NCBI RefSeq assembly: GCF_000021485.1
Contig: NC_011761.1
Location: 464,001-528,000 of the forward strand
From: Acidithiobacillus ferrooxidans ATCC 23270
Lineage (GTDB): Bacteria > Pseudomonadota > Gammaproteobacteria > Acidithiobacillales > Acidithiobacillaceae
Direction: 5' to 3'
Length of the DNA stretch: 64,000 bases
Below, piece by piece: positions 19,799 to 29,357 of this stretch. Every line of letters starts with the position of its first letter. Positions within the stretch are counted from its first letter, which is position 1. The position numbers and the translations under genes were made by a program. The notes beneath the pieces are model-generated. The model worked only from the letters and a program-made list of their open reading frames with translations, did not search any database and was not told the origin of the DNA.

Positions 19799-22700
19799 TT
19801 GTCGCGGTTGCGCCTGATCCTTGCCGGTCTCCGCCGTTTCGGCGGATGGCTGCTGGCCGTCGTGCCGACGTTGCTGGTATTGCTGGCGGGGGCTTTTTAT
19901 CTCCTGGTGGTTCCCCGGCTCGACCTTTTGCGGCCCTACGTTTCACAGTCTTTGTCGCGGTCTTTGGGAGCGCCGGTGTCGGTACAGGGCATGCACCTGG
20001 GCTGGAATTGGGGACCATCGCTGGAACTGGCGGCGATGCGGGTGGGTACGCCGTCCCGGCCCGAACTGACGCTGCAAGGGGTGCATCTGCGCCTTTTCGC
20101 CTTGCCCCTGCTTTGGGGGGACTGGGTAGCCCAGTATTTTAGCGTGGCAGACGGGGTGGTGTCTGTCGTTCAAACAGCCGATGGCTGGCGGGTGGCCGGG
20201 CAGAAGCCAGGACCCAGTGGAAGAATGCTGCCACTGGATCTGAACTGGGCACATGTGGATGTCCGACACCTGACCGTGCAATGGCGCTCCCAGCCTCAGG
20301 CCAACCCTGTCCTCCTGCATGTGCAGTGGCAGAGCAGTGGCGGTTTGCGCCCCCAGATGCAGATGCAGGTGCGCTGGTCAGCCCAGGGTCTGTTGCGTTA
20401 CACCGGCGCAGTGCGCGGCATCTTCCCGCGTCCGGGGCGCTCCTCGGGCAACGGTAAGTGGGTGTTGGAGTCGTTGCCTTTGTCCTGGCTCCATCAATTG
20501 GATACGCATCTGCCGGCGTTGACCGGAAGCATGAGCAGCCATGGGTATCTGCAGTGGCGTTATGGAGTGCCACGCCTGGCCAGCGGGCAATTTGTCCTGC
20601 ACGACGCCGGGCTGGACGCCAGACAGTGGACACAGATCCATGGCCGTTTGAGCTGGAATGGAACGGGTTCCTCCGGAACATTGCAGCTTGCCGACGTGAC
20701 AGGACTTGCTGTACAACCCCTGGCCGCGCGATTGGGGCTCGACTGGCGCCGTCGCCTGCAATGGCAGATAGAGGCGCCGCTGCTTCCCGCCGCACTCCTC
20801 CGGAGCGTGCCGGAAACGGCCCTGCCCGTCCCATTGCGCTGGATACCCCGGCAACAGTGGCGGGGCAGCTTGCGCAACCTGCACTTCCGCTCCGGCGGTA
20901 CTGGACACCAGGCTGCGGCCTGGCAGCTTCAGACGGTACTGCGTGACGTCGCTGTCTCGCCCCATGGAAACTGGTTTGGCGTGCAGGGTCTCAGCGGTGA
21001 CGTCAGCCTTCGTCCAGAAGCCTTGCAGCTTCATCTCGCGAGTCGGCAGTTCACTCTGGACTGGCCGCAACGTTTCGCGGCACCGCTGCGCCTGCGTGAA
21101 GTGTCCGCCCGGATCGTTGCCCGGAAAGCCGGTACCGACTGGTCGATTCGGGCCGATCCCATCGTGTTGCAGGGACCAGGTCACCTGCATGCCAGTGTGG
21201 CGGTGCAAGGTCAGGAACTGCGCCTGAGAGCCAGACTCGACGATATGCCGGCGACGGCGATAGCCGATTTCGTACCCCGGACCGGCATCAGCCCGGCCCT
21301 GCGCCACTGGCTGTTGCGGGCCTTTCAGGCGGGATCCGTGCAGCATGCCGATCTGCAATGGCAGGGGCCATGGAACCACCTGCCGAGCCAGGCGCCGGGT
21401 GAGCATTTTTCCCTGAAGGCCGATTTCCGCCACGTCACCCTGCATTTTGCCCCGCACTGGCCGGTGGCGTCGCAGATGAACGCACAACTCCTCTGGAGGG
21501 GAGACCATCTCTCCGTCCGGAGCCGCCAGGGTGATATTTTCGGGGTGCCGGTGGCTTCCGCCAGTGCCGATCTGGACCATCTGTTCGCGCCCCATACCTC
21601 GCCGTTGCAGATCACGGTGAATACGCCGGTCGCGCTCGAAAAAGTGCTGCCTTTTTTGCGGGCAACCCCCATACTGGAAGGCAAGTCCGTGGCGGATATC
21701 CCCCTGCACCTGACGGGGCAGGGGCAATTGCAATTAGCCCTCAGCATCCCTTTCGGGCCGGAAAAGACTGCGGTGAATGGTCGGGTCGATGTCCGTGACA
21801 TGGGGGTCGGCTGGGACGCTTGGCAGGCCACGGGTATGCAGGGGCCGGTTTATTTCCAGCGGGACAAAATTCAGGCCGGTGCGTTGAACGGCGTTTTTGC
21901 CGGTGGCCCGATGCAGGCGAGTTTGCGGGCCAGTCAACTGGAAACCGCGCCGCGGCTGGATTTTTCGCTGCAGGGTGCATTGCAGGCGGCGGATCTGCCC
22001 GTGCCGCAGCGCTGGCGTACGGCTTTCCGTGGTGCTGTGCCATACCAGGGCAGTGGGACGTTACTGAACAACGAGTTACATTTCAGCGGTGGTGCGGATT
22101 TGCGCCAGACGCGCAGTGACTTGCCGCAGCCTTTGAGCTGGGCATCGGGCAAGGGCGGAAACCTGACCTTCCAGGGTCAGGGCGATGTGACCCGTCATCT
22201 GCAGGCCGATTTGAGACTGCCGGTGGGGTCTGCCGTCCTGGCCTGGCAGCGGGGGCCATCGGTCTGGCGATGGCAGGCAGGAGCCGCACGCCTGGGTGGG
22301 GGAACCACCCCGCCGCTGCCCAAGACCGGATTTTCCCTTCGGGGCAGTGCCAACAGCTTCGCTGTATGGCCGTGGCTGAGTCTGCTGAAGAACGAAGAGG
22401 ATCGTGGTACATGGCCGGAAATCCGCTTCGACCTGCATTGGCGGCACCTGCTGCTTTTTGAACAGGATTGGCCGGACGTGCGGATGCGCGGTCAGGCGGC
22501 GGCGGAGAAGCTGCATCTGCAATTGACCGGTCCCCAGGTGGCGGGTGCCCTGCAATATACGCGCGCGGTACCGCCGGCGGATTCTGCGCAATTGCGCCTG
22601 GATATCCGGAAATTAAGGATCGCGGCGCCTTCATCTCCCCAGGTTCCGCCCTCTGGTTTTCCGCAGACGCTGGAGGGAGCAACTGGCAGCCCGCTGGCGC

Positions 22701-23395
22701 TCCACGCTCATATCGCCCAACTCGATTGGCATGGCCACAAGGTGCGGGACGTGCTGCTGGATGCGGGGCGATCGGCGACGGGCTGGAAGATCGCCATGAT
22801 CAAAGGCGATTGGGCGGGCAGTCAATGGGATTTCAGGGGATCGTGGCAGGGCGCCGGGGCAGGTCAGTCGGCCTTTCAGGGGAATATCCGCAGCGACAAT
22901 ATCGCCCCCGTTCTGCAGGACATCGGCATGGAGACCCTGGACTACGGCCGCGCCGATTATGCGGGACAAGTGTCCTGGCCGGGCGCGCCCTGGGATTTTT
23001 CGGTGGCGCACCTCAGCGGCAACATCCAGTCAAAGCTGTGGAATGGCCGTCTCCGGAAACTGGGTACAGATATTTCCTGGCTCGTATTCCTCAATCCCAC
23101 CACATTGTTCAGAGATGTGATCACCTTTGATTATCGCCCGCTCTTTGGCAGAGGACTGTTCTTCTCAAAGCTTTTTGCCGATTTTCAGATACAGAACGGT
23201 GTCGCCCGTACCCGCAACATGCTTCTTCAGTCCAGCGCTCTGGAAATGGCGGGGCGCGGCGCCATCGATCTGGCGCATCAGTCCCTGAATATGGAACTGC
23301 AGGTTTACCCGCTGCAGAGTTTCGACCTGCTTCTCGGGCGTTTTCCCATACTGGGTCCCGCCCTCTTTGGGAAATCGGGTAAGGTGTTAATGTGA
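19799..23395 (+). pseudogene. yhdP: YhdP/AsmA-like protein, 3' end cut off by IS110 insertion
   Basis: A 1198-codon frame from TTG 19799 (GGGAGG 8 nt upstream). An N-terminal membrane anchor (about residues 15-40) is followed by a very long beta-strand-rich repeat domain and an AsmA-type C-terminal part (LEMAGRGAIDLAHQSLNMELQVYP, then FPILGPALFGKSGKV). The family spans the periplasm and moves phospholipid to the outer membrane. The frame stops at TGA 23393, just inside the IS110 element; the missing end is found at 24943-25029. Rejoined at TTA, the frame continues without a gap to 1224 residues. Only about 28 residues are lost, so the truncated protein may still work. Confidence 0.85.
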
Positions 23396-23464
23396 AAGAA
23401 ATCCGTGGAATGGGCACGGCAATCCCTGGCCATCGGGTGGCCATATTGGGATCGAAGTGACGCT

Positions 23465-24691
23465 CTACGCTGGCTGATGCTGCGGCAGGAAGCCGAATTT
23501 GATCAGTTTCTTGATCCAGCGAGAAGCATTGCGCTGCACACTCAGTGCCTCATAGTCCGTATCGGCATCCCGGTAGTACTTGCCGTGTGAGAGCATGAAG
23601 TAGATGATGCGCAGCATTTTGTGGGCCAGGGCGATGATGGAGCGCTTGTGCCCCCTACGGACGACCAGACTCTGGAACTTGGAGCGCAGGGCGCAGTGGG
23701 TACGACTGGCGGCGTGGGCGCATTCGCAGAGGATCCGACGGACATACGGGTTGCCCTTGCGGGTTCGCCCACTTTTCCGTTTTCCGGCAGACTCATTGTT
23801 CCCGGGACAAAGGCCGGTCCAGGAGGCCAGTCGATCGGCGCTCCCAAAGACGCTCATGTCGTCTCCGATTTCGACCAGCAGCAAGGCAGCACCCACGGTA
23901 TCGATGCCCGGCAAGGTCTGCAGGAGTTCGAGAGCATTCTTTTGCGGCTTCAAGCCCTCCAGCAGTTGGACATCGAAGCGCGCGATTTGGGCCTCCAGAG
24001 ACTCGATATGGCGGAGCGTCTCGTCCAGGACAAAGCGGTGACTGGCACTCAACTCGCCTTGCAGGGCATCCAGGATCTCCTCCTGGCTGGCTTTGAGCCG
24101 TCGGCTGGCCAGTCGGAGTACGGCCTCCGGGGGACTCCCCTGAATCAGGGCCTGGATCATGGCCCGGGCCGATTGCCCATGGATATCGCTGACCACCACC
24201 CCCAGTCGAATTCCGCCATCGGTCAGCACCTTGTGCAAGCGGTTTTTCTCCGACGAGAGCATGCCCACCAGATTTTGCCGCTGTCGGGCGATCAGCCGCA
24301 GCTCCCGCAGTTGTGCCGGGGGAACGAAGGAACCCCGCAGCAGTCCGGCTCGAGCCAGGGTGGCGAGCCACTCTGCATCCCCAACATCGGTCTTGCGACC
24401 GGGGACCTGTTTGACGTGCCTGGCGTTCACGACCTGTGCCTGGATCCCCACCTTTTCCAGGGCCGCATAGGGACTCTTCCAGTAGATCCCGGTGCTCTCC
24501 ATGACCACCGTATCGGGCCGATGGGAGGCACACCACAGGGCCAATGCCTTCCGGTCCTTCTGAAAAGCACCAAATTGCCGGCGCTCAATCGTAACGTTTC
24601 CGTCAGGGTCCGTGAGAATGGCACAGGCGGTGACCTGGGCCTGATGAACATCCAGTCCGATAACCCGGTGAAAGAGGGATTGCAGTTCCAT
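23465..24691 (-). CDS. IS110-family transposase (DEDD recombinase)
   Basis: 408 residues. The N-terminal RuvC-like DEDD domain starts GLDVHQAQVTA (first Asp), with MESTGIYW and KTDVGDAEWLA carrying later acidic residues. The C-terminal Transposase_20 domain has LPGIDTVGAALLL and SWTGLCPGNNESAGKRK, where a Ser near the SAG segment acts as the nucleophile in the family. Start ATG 24691 has GGAGAG upstream. The frame looks intact, so the element may be active. IS110 enzymes use a bridge RNA from a non-coding end of the element. Confidence 0.93.
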   Translation of the reverse strand: MELQSLFHRVIGLDVHQAQVTACAILTDPDGNVTIERRQFGAFQKDRKALALWCASHRPDTVVMESTGIYWKSPYAALEKVGIQAQVVNARHVKQVPGRKTDVGDAEWLATLARAGLLRGSFVPPAQLRELRLIARQRQNLVGMLSSEKNRLHKVLTDGGIRLGVVVSDIHGQSARAMIQALIQGSPPEAVLRLASRRLKASQEEILDALQGELSASHRFVLDETLRHIESLEAQIARFDVQLLEGLKPQKNALELLQTLPGIDTVGAALLLVEIGDDMSVFGSADRLASWTGLCPGNNESAGKRKSGRTRKGNPYVRRILCECAHAASRTHCALRSKFQSLVVRRGHKRSIIALAHKMLRIIYFMLSHGKYYRDADTDYEALSVQRNASRWIKKLIKFGFLPQHQPA

Positions 24692-24945
24692 AACGACGTC
24701 TCTCCAATTACTATCAAAGGGAGAGATGGCGAATGCCAGCGCCGAAATCACCAGCCTGTGGCAAGCCTCAGGCGGCCCTTTTAATGTGCGCTCTCAAGGG
24801 AGGCAATCCGGGGTACGAGTCGGCCTGGCGGGTCACGTTAGAGTCGGGATGGAATCACCAAAAACTTGCTCGACCTCAATCCGCCATCTCCTCACCCCCC
24901 ATTCTCTTTCATCCTCTGGGGTGGCGCGAGTCGCAATGTCCGTTA
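24692..24945 (-). ncRNA. IS110 left-end non-coding region, candidate bridge RNA
   Basis: A 254-bp non-coding stretch upstream of the transposase, the side where IS110-group elements encode the bridge RNA that pairs with donor and target DNA (established for IS621 and relatives). Length and placement fit. No base-pair model was built, so presence of the RNA is inferred. The outermost 42 bp recur at 53361-53402. Confidence 0.35.
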
Positions 24946-25029
24946 GAATGGCATTATCAGGTTGACGGACCCTGGGGGCACCCCGTGGTGCGTCAGGTGC
25001 ATGCGCCGGCCACGGCCGGGAAGGACTGA
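24943..25029 (+). pseudogene. yhdP: Detached C-terminus of YhdP
   Basis: 28 codons in frame to TGA 25027: LEWHYQVDGPWGHPVVRQVH then APATAGKD. The HYQVDGPWGHPVV segment is the usual closing strand of YhdP proteins. It has no start codon of its own and lies right after the IS110 end, 4 nt before the Nit-family gene, which restores the ancestral yhdP-nit spacing. Confidence 0.85.
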
Positions 25030-25033
25030 GGCC

Positions 25034-25849
25034 ATGAAGGTGCAACTTGCCGTAGTGCAAATGGTGTCTTCGGACGTGGTGGCGGATAACCTCGCCCGCG
25101 CCGGATCCCTGCTGGAGCAGGCGGCTGCGGGAGGCGCGGAGCTGGTGCTCCTGCCCGAAAATTTTGCCCTGATGGGACGCGATGAAAAAGCCAAGCTGGC
25201 CATCATGGAGAGGGATGGCGATGGCCCGATCCAGTCCTGGCTGGCGGCACAGGCACAGCGCCTGGGCTTATGGCTGGTCGGGGGCAGTATGCCTCTGGCC
25301 GCCGCTGATGGACGCTGTTATGCCGCCTGTCTGGTTTTCGACCCGACCGGCCAGCGTCAGGCACGTTATGACAAGATGCACCTCTTTGACGTCGATCTGC
25401 CGGGTGGCGAAAGTTACCGGGAGTCCCGTACCATCGCCCCCGGCAGCAGTCCGGTGGCCGTGGCCACGCCGTGGGGGCGGCTGGGTCTCTCCATTTGCTA
25501 TGACCTGCGTTTCCCGGAGTTATACCGCAGCTACGCTGGAGCCGAACTGCTCGTCGTCCCCAGCGCCTTTACCAGGCAGACCGGTGCAGCGCACTGGGAG
25601 TGTCTGCTGCGGAGCCGCGCCATCGAGAACCAGGCGTATGTGCTTGCCGCCGACCAGGGCGGTTTGCACGAGAATGGTCGTCAGACCTTTGGCGGTAGTA
25701 TGATCATCGACCCCTGGGGTCAGGTCCTGGCCCGTCTGGATCAGGGCGAGGGGGTCGCGCTGGCCCAGGCGGACGGAGAATTTTTGCAGCGCTGCCGCAG
25801 TAACTTGCCCGCCCTGAGGCACGCTCGTCCGGCATTTTACGGCGCCTGA
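25034..25849 (+). CDS. Nit-family carbon-nitrogen hydrolase
   Basis: 271 residues with the nitrilase-superfamily triad: Glu in LPENFALM, Lys in YDKMHLFD and Cys in ICYDLRFPELY. It resembles Nit1/YafV-like amidases; deaminated glutathione amidase is the best-known activity of the branch. Start ATG 25034 follows TGAGG. In Proteobacteria a Nit gene commonly follows yhdP, often with tldD next; here the IS110 element now separates it from the yhdP promoter side, so its transcription may be altered. Confidence 0.85.
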   Translation: MKVQLAVVQMVSSDVVADNLARAGSLLEQAAAGGAELVLLPENFALMGRDEKAKLAIMERDGDGPIQSWLAAQAQRLGLWLVGGSMPLAAADGRCYAACLVFDPTGQRQARYDKMHLFDVDLPGGESYRESRTIAPGSSPVAVATPWGRLGLSICYDLRFPELYRSYAGAELLVVPSAFTRQTGAAHWECLLRSRAIENQAYVLAADQGGLHENGRQTFGGSMIIDPWGQVLARLDQGEGVALAQADGEFLQRCRSNLPALRHARPAFYGA

Positions 25850-26011
25850 GCATTTTCAAACCCCACCCGCGGCAAAGACCACGTATGGCTGGGCGGGCTT
25901 TATACCCGTCTGGGGAGCACCCATGCTATCCTCCCGGGCTTTACGGGCGGTGGTGATCGCCCGAGGACGGGTAAAATTTGCGGTGAGCGGGAGTTGGCAG
26001 ATGAGGAGCGT

Positions 26012-26050
26012 ATGAATGCTGAACAGGACTTCTTTGGAGATGGTGCATGA
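26012..26050 (+). CDS. Candidate 12-residue leader peptide
   Basis: ATG 26012 with TGAGGAG just upstream encodes MNAEQDFFGDGA and ends at TGA 26048-26050, overlapping the ABC transporter ATG (26047) as ATGA. The preceding 160 bp (25850-26011) hold no gene but two GC-rich hairpins near 25930-25980. Coupling or a chance short frame are both possible. Confidence 0.35.
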   Translation: MNAEQDFFGDGA

Positions 26051-27810
26051 AGCAGTTTAACGGCGCATTCTTTCGTGACCTGTGGCGGATGGTCAAACCT
26101 TACTGGTGGCACTCCGAGGAGCGCTGGGTGGCGCGCGGGGTCTTTGCCTTCATCATTCTCCTCAATCTGTTCATGGTGTTTATTTCTTATCGCATCACGG
26201 AGTGGTACGCGGTGTTCTGGAACGCCCTGCAGCGCTTTGCGGTGAACGCCGCCTGGCACCAGATGCTGATTTTTCTGGGACTGGCCACTCTCTATATCAT
26301 CGCCGCGGTCTCCCAGACCTTTTTTACCCAGATGCTGGAAATTCGCTGGCGGCGCTGGCTGACGCGGCAGTATCTGGATTCCTGGCTCGCCAAAAGTACC
26401 TTTTACCATATGCAGGTGCTGGGCGATGGTACCGACAACCCGGATCAGCGTATCAGCGAGGATCTGGCCAGTTTCACCGGGCAGACACTCAACATCGTGA
26501 TAGGCCTGCTCAGTTCCGCCACGACCCTCGCCGCCTTTGTGTTCATGCTTTGGAATTTGTCGGCCATGATCACCATTCCCTGGCAGGGGAGTATCTATAC
26601 CATCCCCGGCTATCTGGTCTGGGCGGCACTCATTTATTCGGTGCTCGGCACCATCCTCACCGCCCTCATCGGGCGGCCGCTGATCAGTCTGAACTTCAAC
26701 CAGGAGCGCTATCAGGCGGATTTCCGTTTCAGTATGATGCGCCTGCGGGAGAATAGTGAAAGCATTGCCCTCTACGGTGGGGAAACGGAGGAGCGTCATC
26801 ATTTTCTGCAACGGTTCGCCAACGTCTATGCCAACTACTGGCGGATTATCTGGCGGTCCATGCGTCTCAACTGGTGGGTGTCCGGTTATGGTCAGGTGGC
26901 GATCATTTTCCCGATTCTGGTGAGCCTGCCCGCCTATTTCGTCAATAAGGCCATCGGCATTGGTGGCTTGCAGCAGATTGCCTCGGCTTTTGCCCAGGTG
27001 CAGGGTGCGCTGTCTTTCATTGTCAGTAGTTATGGCAGCCTCGCCAACTGGCACGCGGTCGTCGACCGTCTACGTTTTTTTGAACAGTCGATGGACGAGG
27101 TGCGGGTCATCCGGGAGACCCATTACCAGATCGAGCACAAGGATGGTCCGCGGCTCATTGTGCGGGCCCTCAACGTGCGCCTGCCCGATGGCCGGGAATT
27201 GATTCATCACCTGGATCTGGATGTGCGCCGCGGTGAGCGCCTGCTGATCATGGGCCCGTCAGGCGGAGGCAAAAGCACACTGGTACGCGCTCTGGCCGGT
27301 ATCTGGCCTTTTGGTGAGGGGGAGGTGAAACTGCCCCGGAGCGACCGCCCGCTCTTCCTGCCGCAGAAGCCGTATCTGCCCCTGGGTACTTTGCGCGATG
27401 TACTGGTCTATCCCTTCGGGGTGCCCGGCGTCGGAGACGCCCGCCTGCAGCAGGTGCTCCATCTGGTCGGCATGGAGGCGTTGGCCGACAAACTGGATGA
27501 CGCCCGTTTGTGGTCTCATGTATTATCTCTGGGGGAGCAGCAGCGTCTGGCCTTTGCCCGTATTCTATTGCAAAAGCCGCAGTGGGTGTTTTTGGACGAG
27601 GCCAGTTCGGCACTGGATGAACCCGCCGAGGACGCGCTCTACCACATGCTTGTCGAGGAACTGCCGGAAACCGCCATCATCAGTGTCGGTCACCGCTCCA
27701 GTCTGTTGCGGCATCATGAGCATTGCCTGCATCTGCTGGGTGACGGATCCTGGCGTCTGGAGGCCGTCGTCCATCCCGTTCCCGGGGGGCAGCAGCCGGC
27801 ACTGGCCTGA
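26047..27810 (+). CDS. SbmA/YddA-type ABC transporter, fused permease-ATPase
   Basis: 587 residues. The N-terminal membrane domain (about 1-350, six helices) is of the SbmA/BacA (ABC_membrane_2) type, with YRITEWYAVFWNALQ and RWRRWLTRQYLDSWL. The C-terminal ATPase has Walker A GPSGGGKST, signature LSLGEQQR, Walker B WVFLDEASSALDE and the His switch GHRSSL. Such proteins are related to the peroxisomal ABCD group and to vitamin B12/peptide importers (BacA, Rv1819c), while the YddA cargo is unknown. The thioredoxin-fold gene follows 21 bp later. Confidence 0.88.
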   Translation: MKQFNGAFFRDLWRMVKPYWWHSEERWVARGVFAFIILLNLFMVFISYRITEWYAVFWNALQRFAVNAAWHQMLIFLGLATLYIIAAVSQTFFTQMLEIRWRRWLTRQYLDSWLAKSTFYHMQVLGDGTDNPDQRISEDLASFTGQTLNIVIGLLSSATTLAAFVFMLWNLSAMITIPWQGSIYTIPGYLVWAALIYSVLGTILTALIGRPLISLNFNQERYQADFRFSMMRLRENSESIALYGGETEERHHFLQRFANVYANYWRIIWRSMRLNWWVSGYGQVAIIFPILVSLPAYFVNKAIGIGGLQQIASAFAQVQGALSFIVSSYGSLANWHAVVDRLRFFEQSMDEVRVIRETHYQIEHKDGPRLIVRALNVRLPDGRELIHHLDLDVRRGERLLIMGPSGGGKSTLVRALAGIWPFGEGEVKLPRSDRPLFLPQKPYLPLGTLRDVLVYPFGVPGVGDARLQQVLHLVGMEALADKLDDARLWSHVLSLGEQQRLAFARILLQKPQWVFLDEASSALDEPAEDALYHMLVEELPETAIISVGHRSSLLRHHEHCLHLLGDGSWRLEAVVHPVPGGQQPALA

Positions 27811-27831
27811 TGATTCGAAAGGAGACCCAAC

Positions 27832-28407
27832 ATGGCTATGACCGCCAAAGAATTACCCATCGGGAGCAAGCTGCCCGAATTTTGTCTGCCCGTCGGTGGT
27901 CAGGCGGGGCAGTGGTGCAGTGTGCAGGCGCAGGGCAAGCCCCTGCTGGTGCTTTTCATCTGTAACCACTGTCCCTATGTGATCCATATCAGTAAACGCC
28001 TGGGTGAGCTGACGCGGCAATGGCAGCAGCAGGGTGTGCAGGTGGTGGGTATCAACAGCAACGATGCCCGGACCTATCCAGAAGATGCGCCGGAAAAAAT
28101 GCCCGTCGAAGCCCGGCGCGCCGGATATCATTTCCCTTATTTATTGGATGCAGAACAAGAGATTGCCAAGGCTTTTAACGCGGTGTGCACGCCGGATATT
28201 TTTCTTTTTGATGCTGCGGGCGGGCTGTTCTACCACGGTCAGTTCGATGCGAGTCGTCCCAGGAATGATCTGCCGGTGACCGGTGAAGACCTGTCTGCAG
28301 CCGTGGCGGCAGTGCTGGCAGGTGCCCGGCCCCCGGCCGAAGTGCTGCCCAGCATGGGCTGCAGTATCAAGTGGCGGCCGGGCAACGAGCCGGAGGGCTG
28401 GGTATGA
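27832..28407 (+). CDS. AhpC/TSA-type thioredoxin-fold protein
   Basis: 191 residues, cytoplasmic, no signal peptide. The redox motif is CNHCPYV (CxxC) after LLVLFI; GINSNDARTYPEDAPEKM and the cis-Pro region CTPDIFLFD are typical of the single-domain peroxiredoxin-like/TlpA-like family that carries a CNHCP motif. A later Cys (SMGCSIKW) is conserved in relatives. Start ATG 27832 follows AAAGGAG by 8 nt. Role: thiol reductase or peroxidase, not settled by sequence. It ends a two-gene unit with the ABC transporter. Confidence 0.85.
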   Translation: MAMTAKELPIGSKLPEFCLPVGGQAGQWCSVQAQGKPLLVLFICNHCPYVIHISKRLGELTRQWQQQGVQVVGINSNDARTYPEDAPEKMPVEARRAGYHFPYLLDAEQEIAKAFNAVCTPDIFLFDAAGGLFYHGQFDASRPRNDLPVTGEDLSAAVAAVLAGARPPAEVLPSMGCSIKWRPGNEPEGWV

Positions 28408-28430
28408 GTTGGACACAGGCCTCGCGCTAA

Positions 28431-28649
28431 TCAGTGAAGAATGGTCTGTAGCAAGCTGCCGGGTGTTTCCTGCCGCTTTGCGGCAAAGTGGTCAAGCTTG
28501 TGGCTTTGGCGCTGCCGGCGTAAGCGCAGCAGGCGCTTTTGCAGTTCGCGTTTGATGCGCTGCCGCTCATGGCCAGCCATAAAGGATGTGTAACTCGGGA
28601 AGCTGCGTACCCGGCGTAAGGCGGCCAGAAGATTGGCGGTGCTGTCCAT
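28431..28649 (-). CDS. Small basic hypothetical protein
   Basis: 72 residues from ATG 28649 (GGAGAC upstream). The middle is strongly basic and probably helical (RIKRELQKRLLRLRRQRQSHK). It may bind nucleic acid, but no family was recognised. It is convergent with the thioredoxin-fold gene. The 249 bp upstream (28650-28898) contain no other supported gene. Confidence 0.45.
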   Translation of the reverse strand: MDSTANLLAALRRVRSFPSYTSFMAGHERQRIKRELQKRLLRLRRQRQSHKLDHFAAKRQETPGSLLQTILH

Positions 28650-28898
28650 GTCTGTCTCCATTGCGTTCCGGTGATGAATACGAATGGATCAAGCAATAGT
28701 CGTGCCACAAAAATTATCCATTAAAAACAGGATGACGACGTTCTTACGCAGGTCGCCGGAATAAAAAGCTGTCTCGTTTGGACGACAATGCCCCGTAGCG
28801 AACGTATCACGGCACAGGCATGTGCTCTGGCAGCGTTGTTTTTTCTGCCCTAATCCTTGTTGCAAAAAGTCTCCATGGTGGTTTGCCGCTGCTCTGGA

Positions 28899-29357
28899 TT
28901 AATGGCGCCGGAAAGCGTCCAGGACCAGTATCACGGCTCCGATGGAGATGGCGCTGTCGGCGATGTTGAAGTAGGGCCAGTAGAGGCTGCCCCAGTGGGC
29001 GCCAATAAAATCGATCACATAGCCGAGGCGGATCCGGTCGATCAGGTTGCCCACCGCACCGCCGAGAATCAGGGCAAGGGATATGGCGGTCCAGGTGGCG
29101 CCGGGCTTGAGCCGACGCAGGATGGCGACGATGACCACCACCACCAGCAGGGCGACGCCGATGAGCAGCCAGCGTTGCCAGCCGCCAGCCCCCGCCAGAA
29201 AGCTGAAGGCGGCACCGGTGTTGTGGACGAGACGAAAATTGAGCAGCCCCGGAATGATGACAAGGCCCTGCCCCACCCGCCAGATGTGGCTCAGCCAGAG
29301 TTTGACGCCCTGATCCAGCAGGATGACCCCGAACGATAACCATAAATAGCGCAGCAT
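28899..29357 (-). CDS. lspA: Lipoprotein signal peptidase
   Basis: 152 residues, four membrane helices. Aspartyl protease signatures: DQGVKLW, NTGAAFSFL, GNLIDRI (catalytic Asp), and FNIADSAI (second Asp). It cleaves prolipoprotein signal peptides before the lipidated Cys. The start ATG overlaps the ileS stop by one base (TGATG), so translation is coupled; the ileS-lspA order is standard in Gram-negatives. Confidence 0.97.
   Translation of the reverse strand: MLRYLWLSFGVILLDQGVKLWLSHIWRVGQGLVIIPGLLNFRLVHNTGAAFSFLAGAGGWQRWLLIGVALLVVVVIVAILRRLKPGATWTAISLALILGGAVGNLIDRIRLGYVIDFIGAHWGSLYWPYFNIADSAISIGAVILVLDAFRRH

Larger units (their letters stand above)
23390..24945 (-). mobile_element. IS110-family insertion sequence in yhdP
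   Basis: About 1556 bp inserted between yhdP codons (left flank GTGTTA, right flank TTAGAATGG; TTA or GTTA is present at both junctions). It contains one DEDD transposase gene on the minus strand, about 75 bp of 3' non-coding DNA (with TGGCCA repeats at 23430-23446) and about 254 bp of 5' non-coding DNA. There are no terminal inverted repeats, as expected for IS110. Boundaries come from reconstructing the interrupted reading frame, so they are precise to within the 3-4 bp shared at both ends. Confidence 0.85.
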
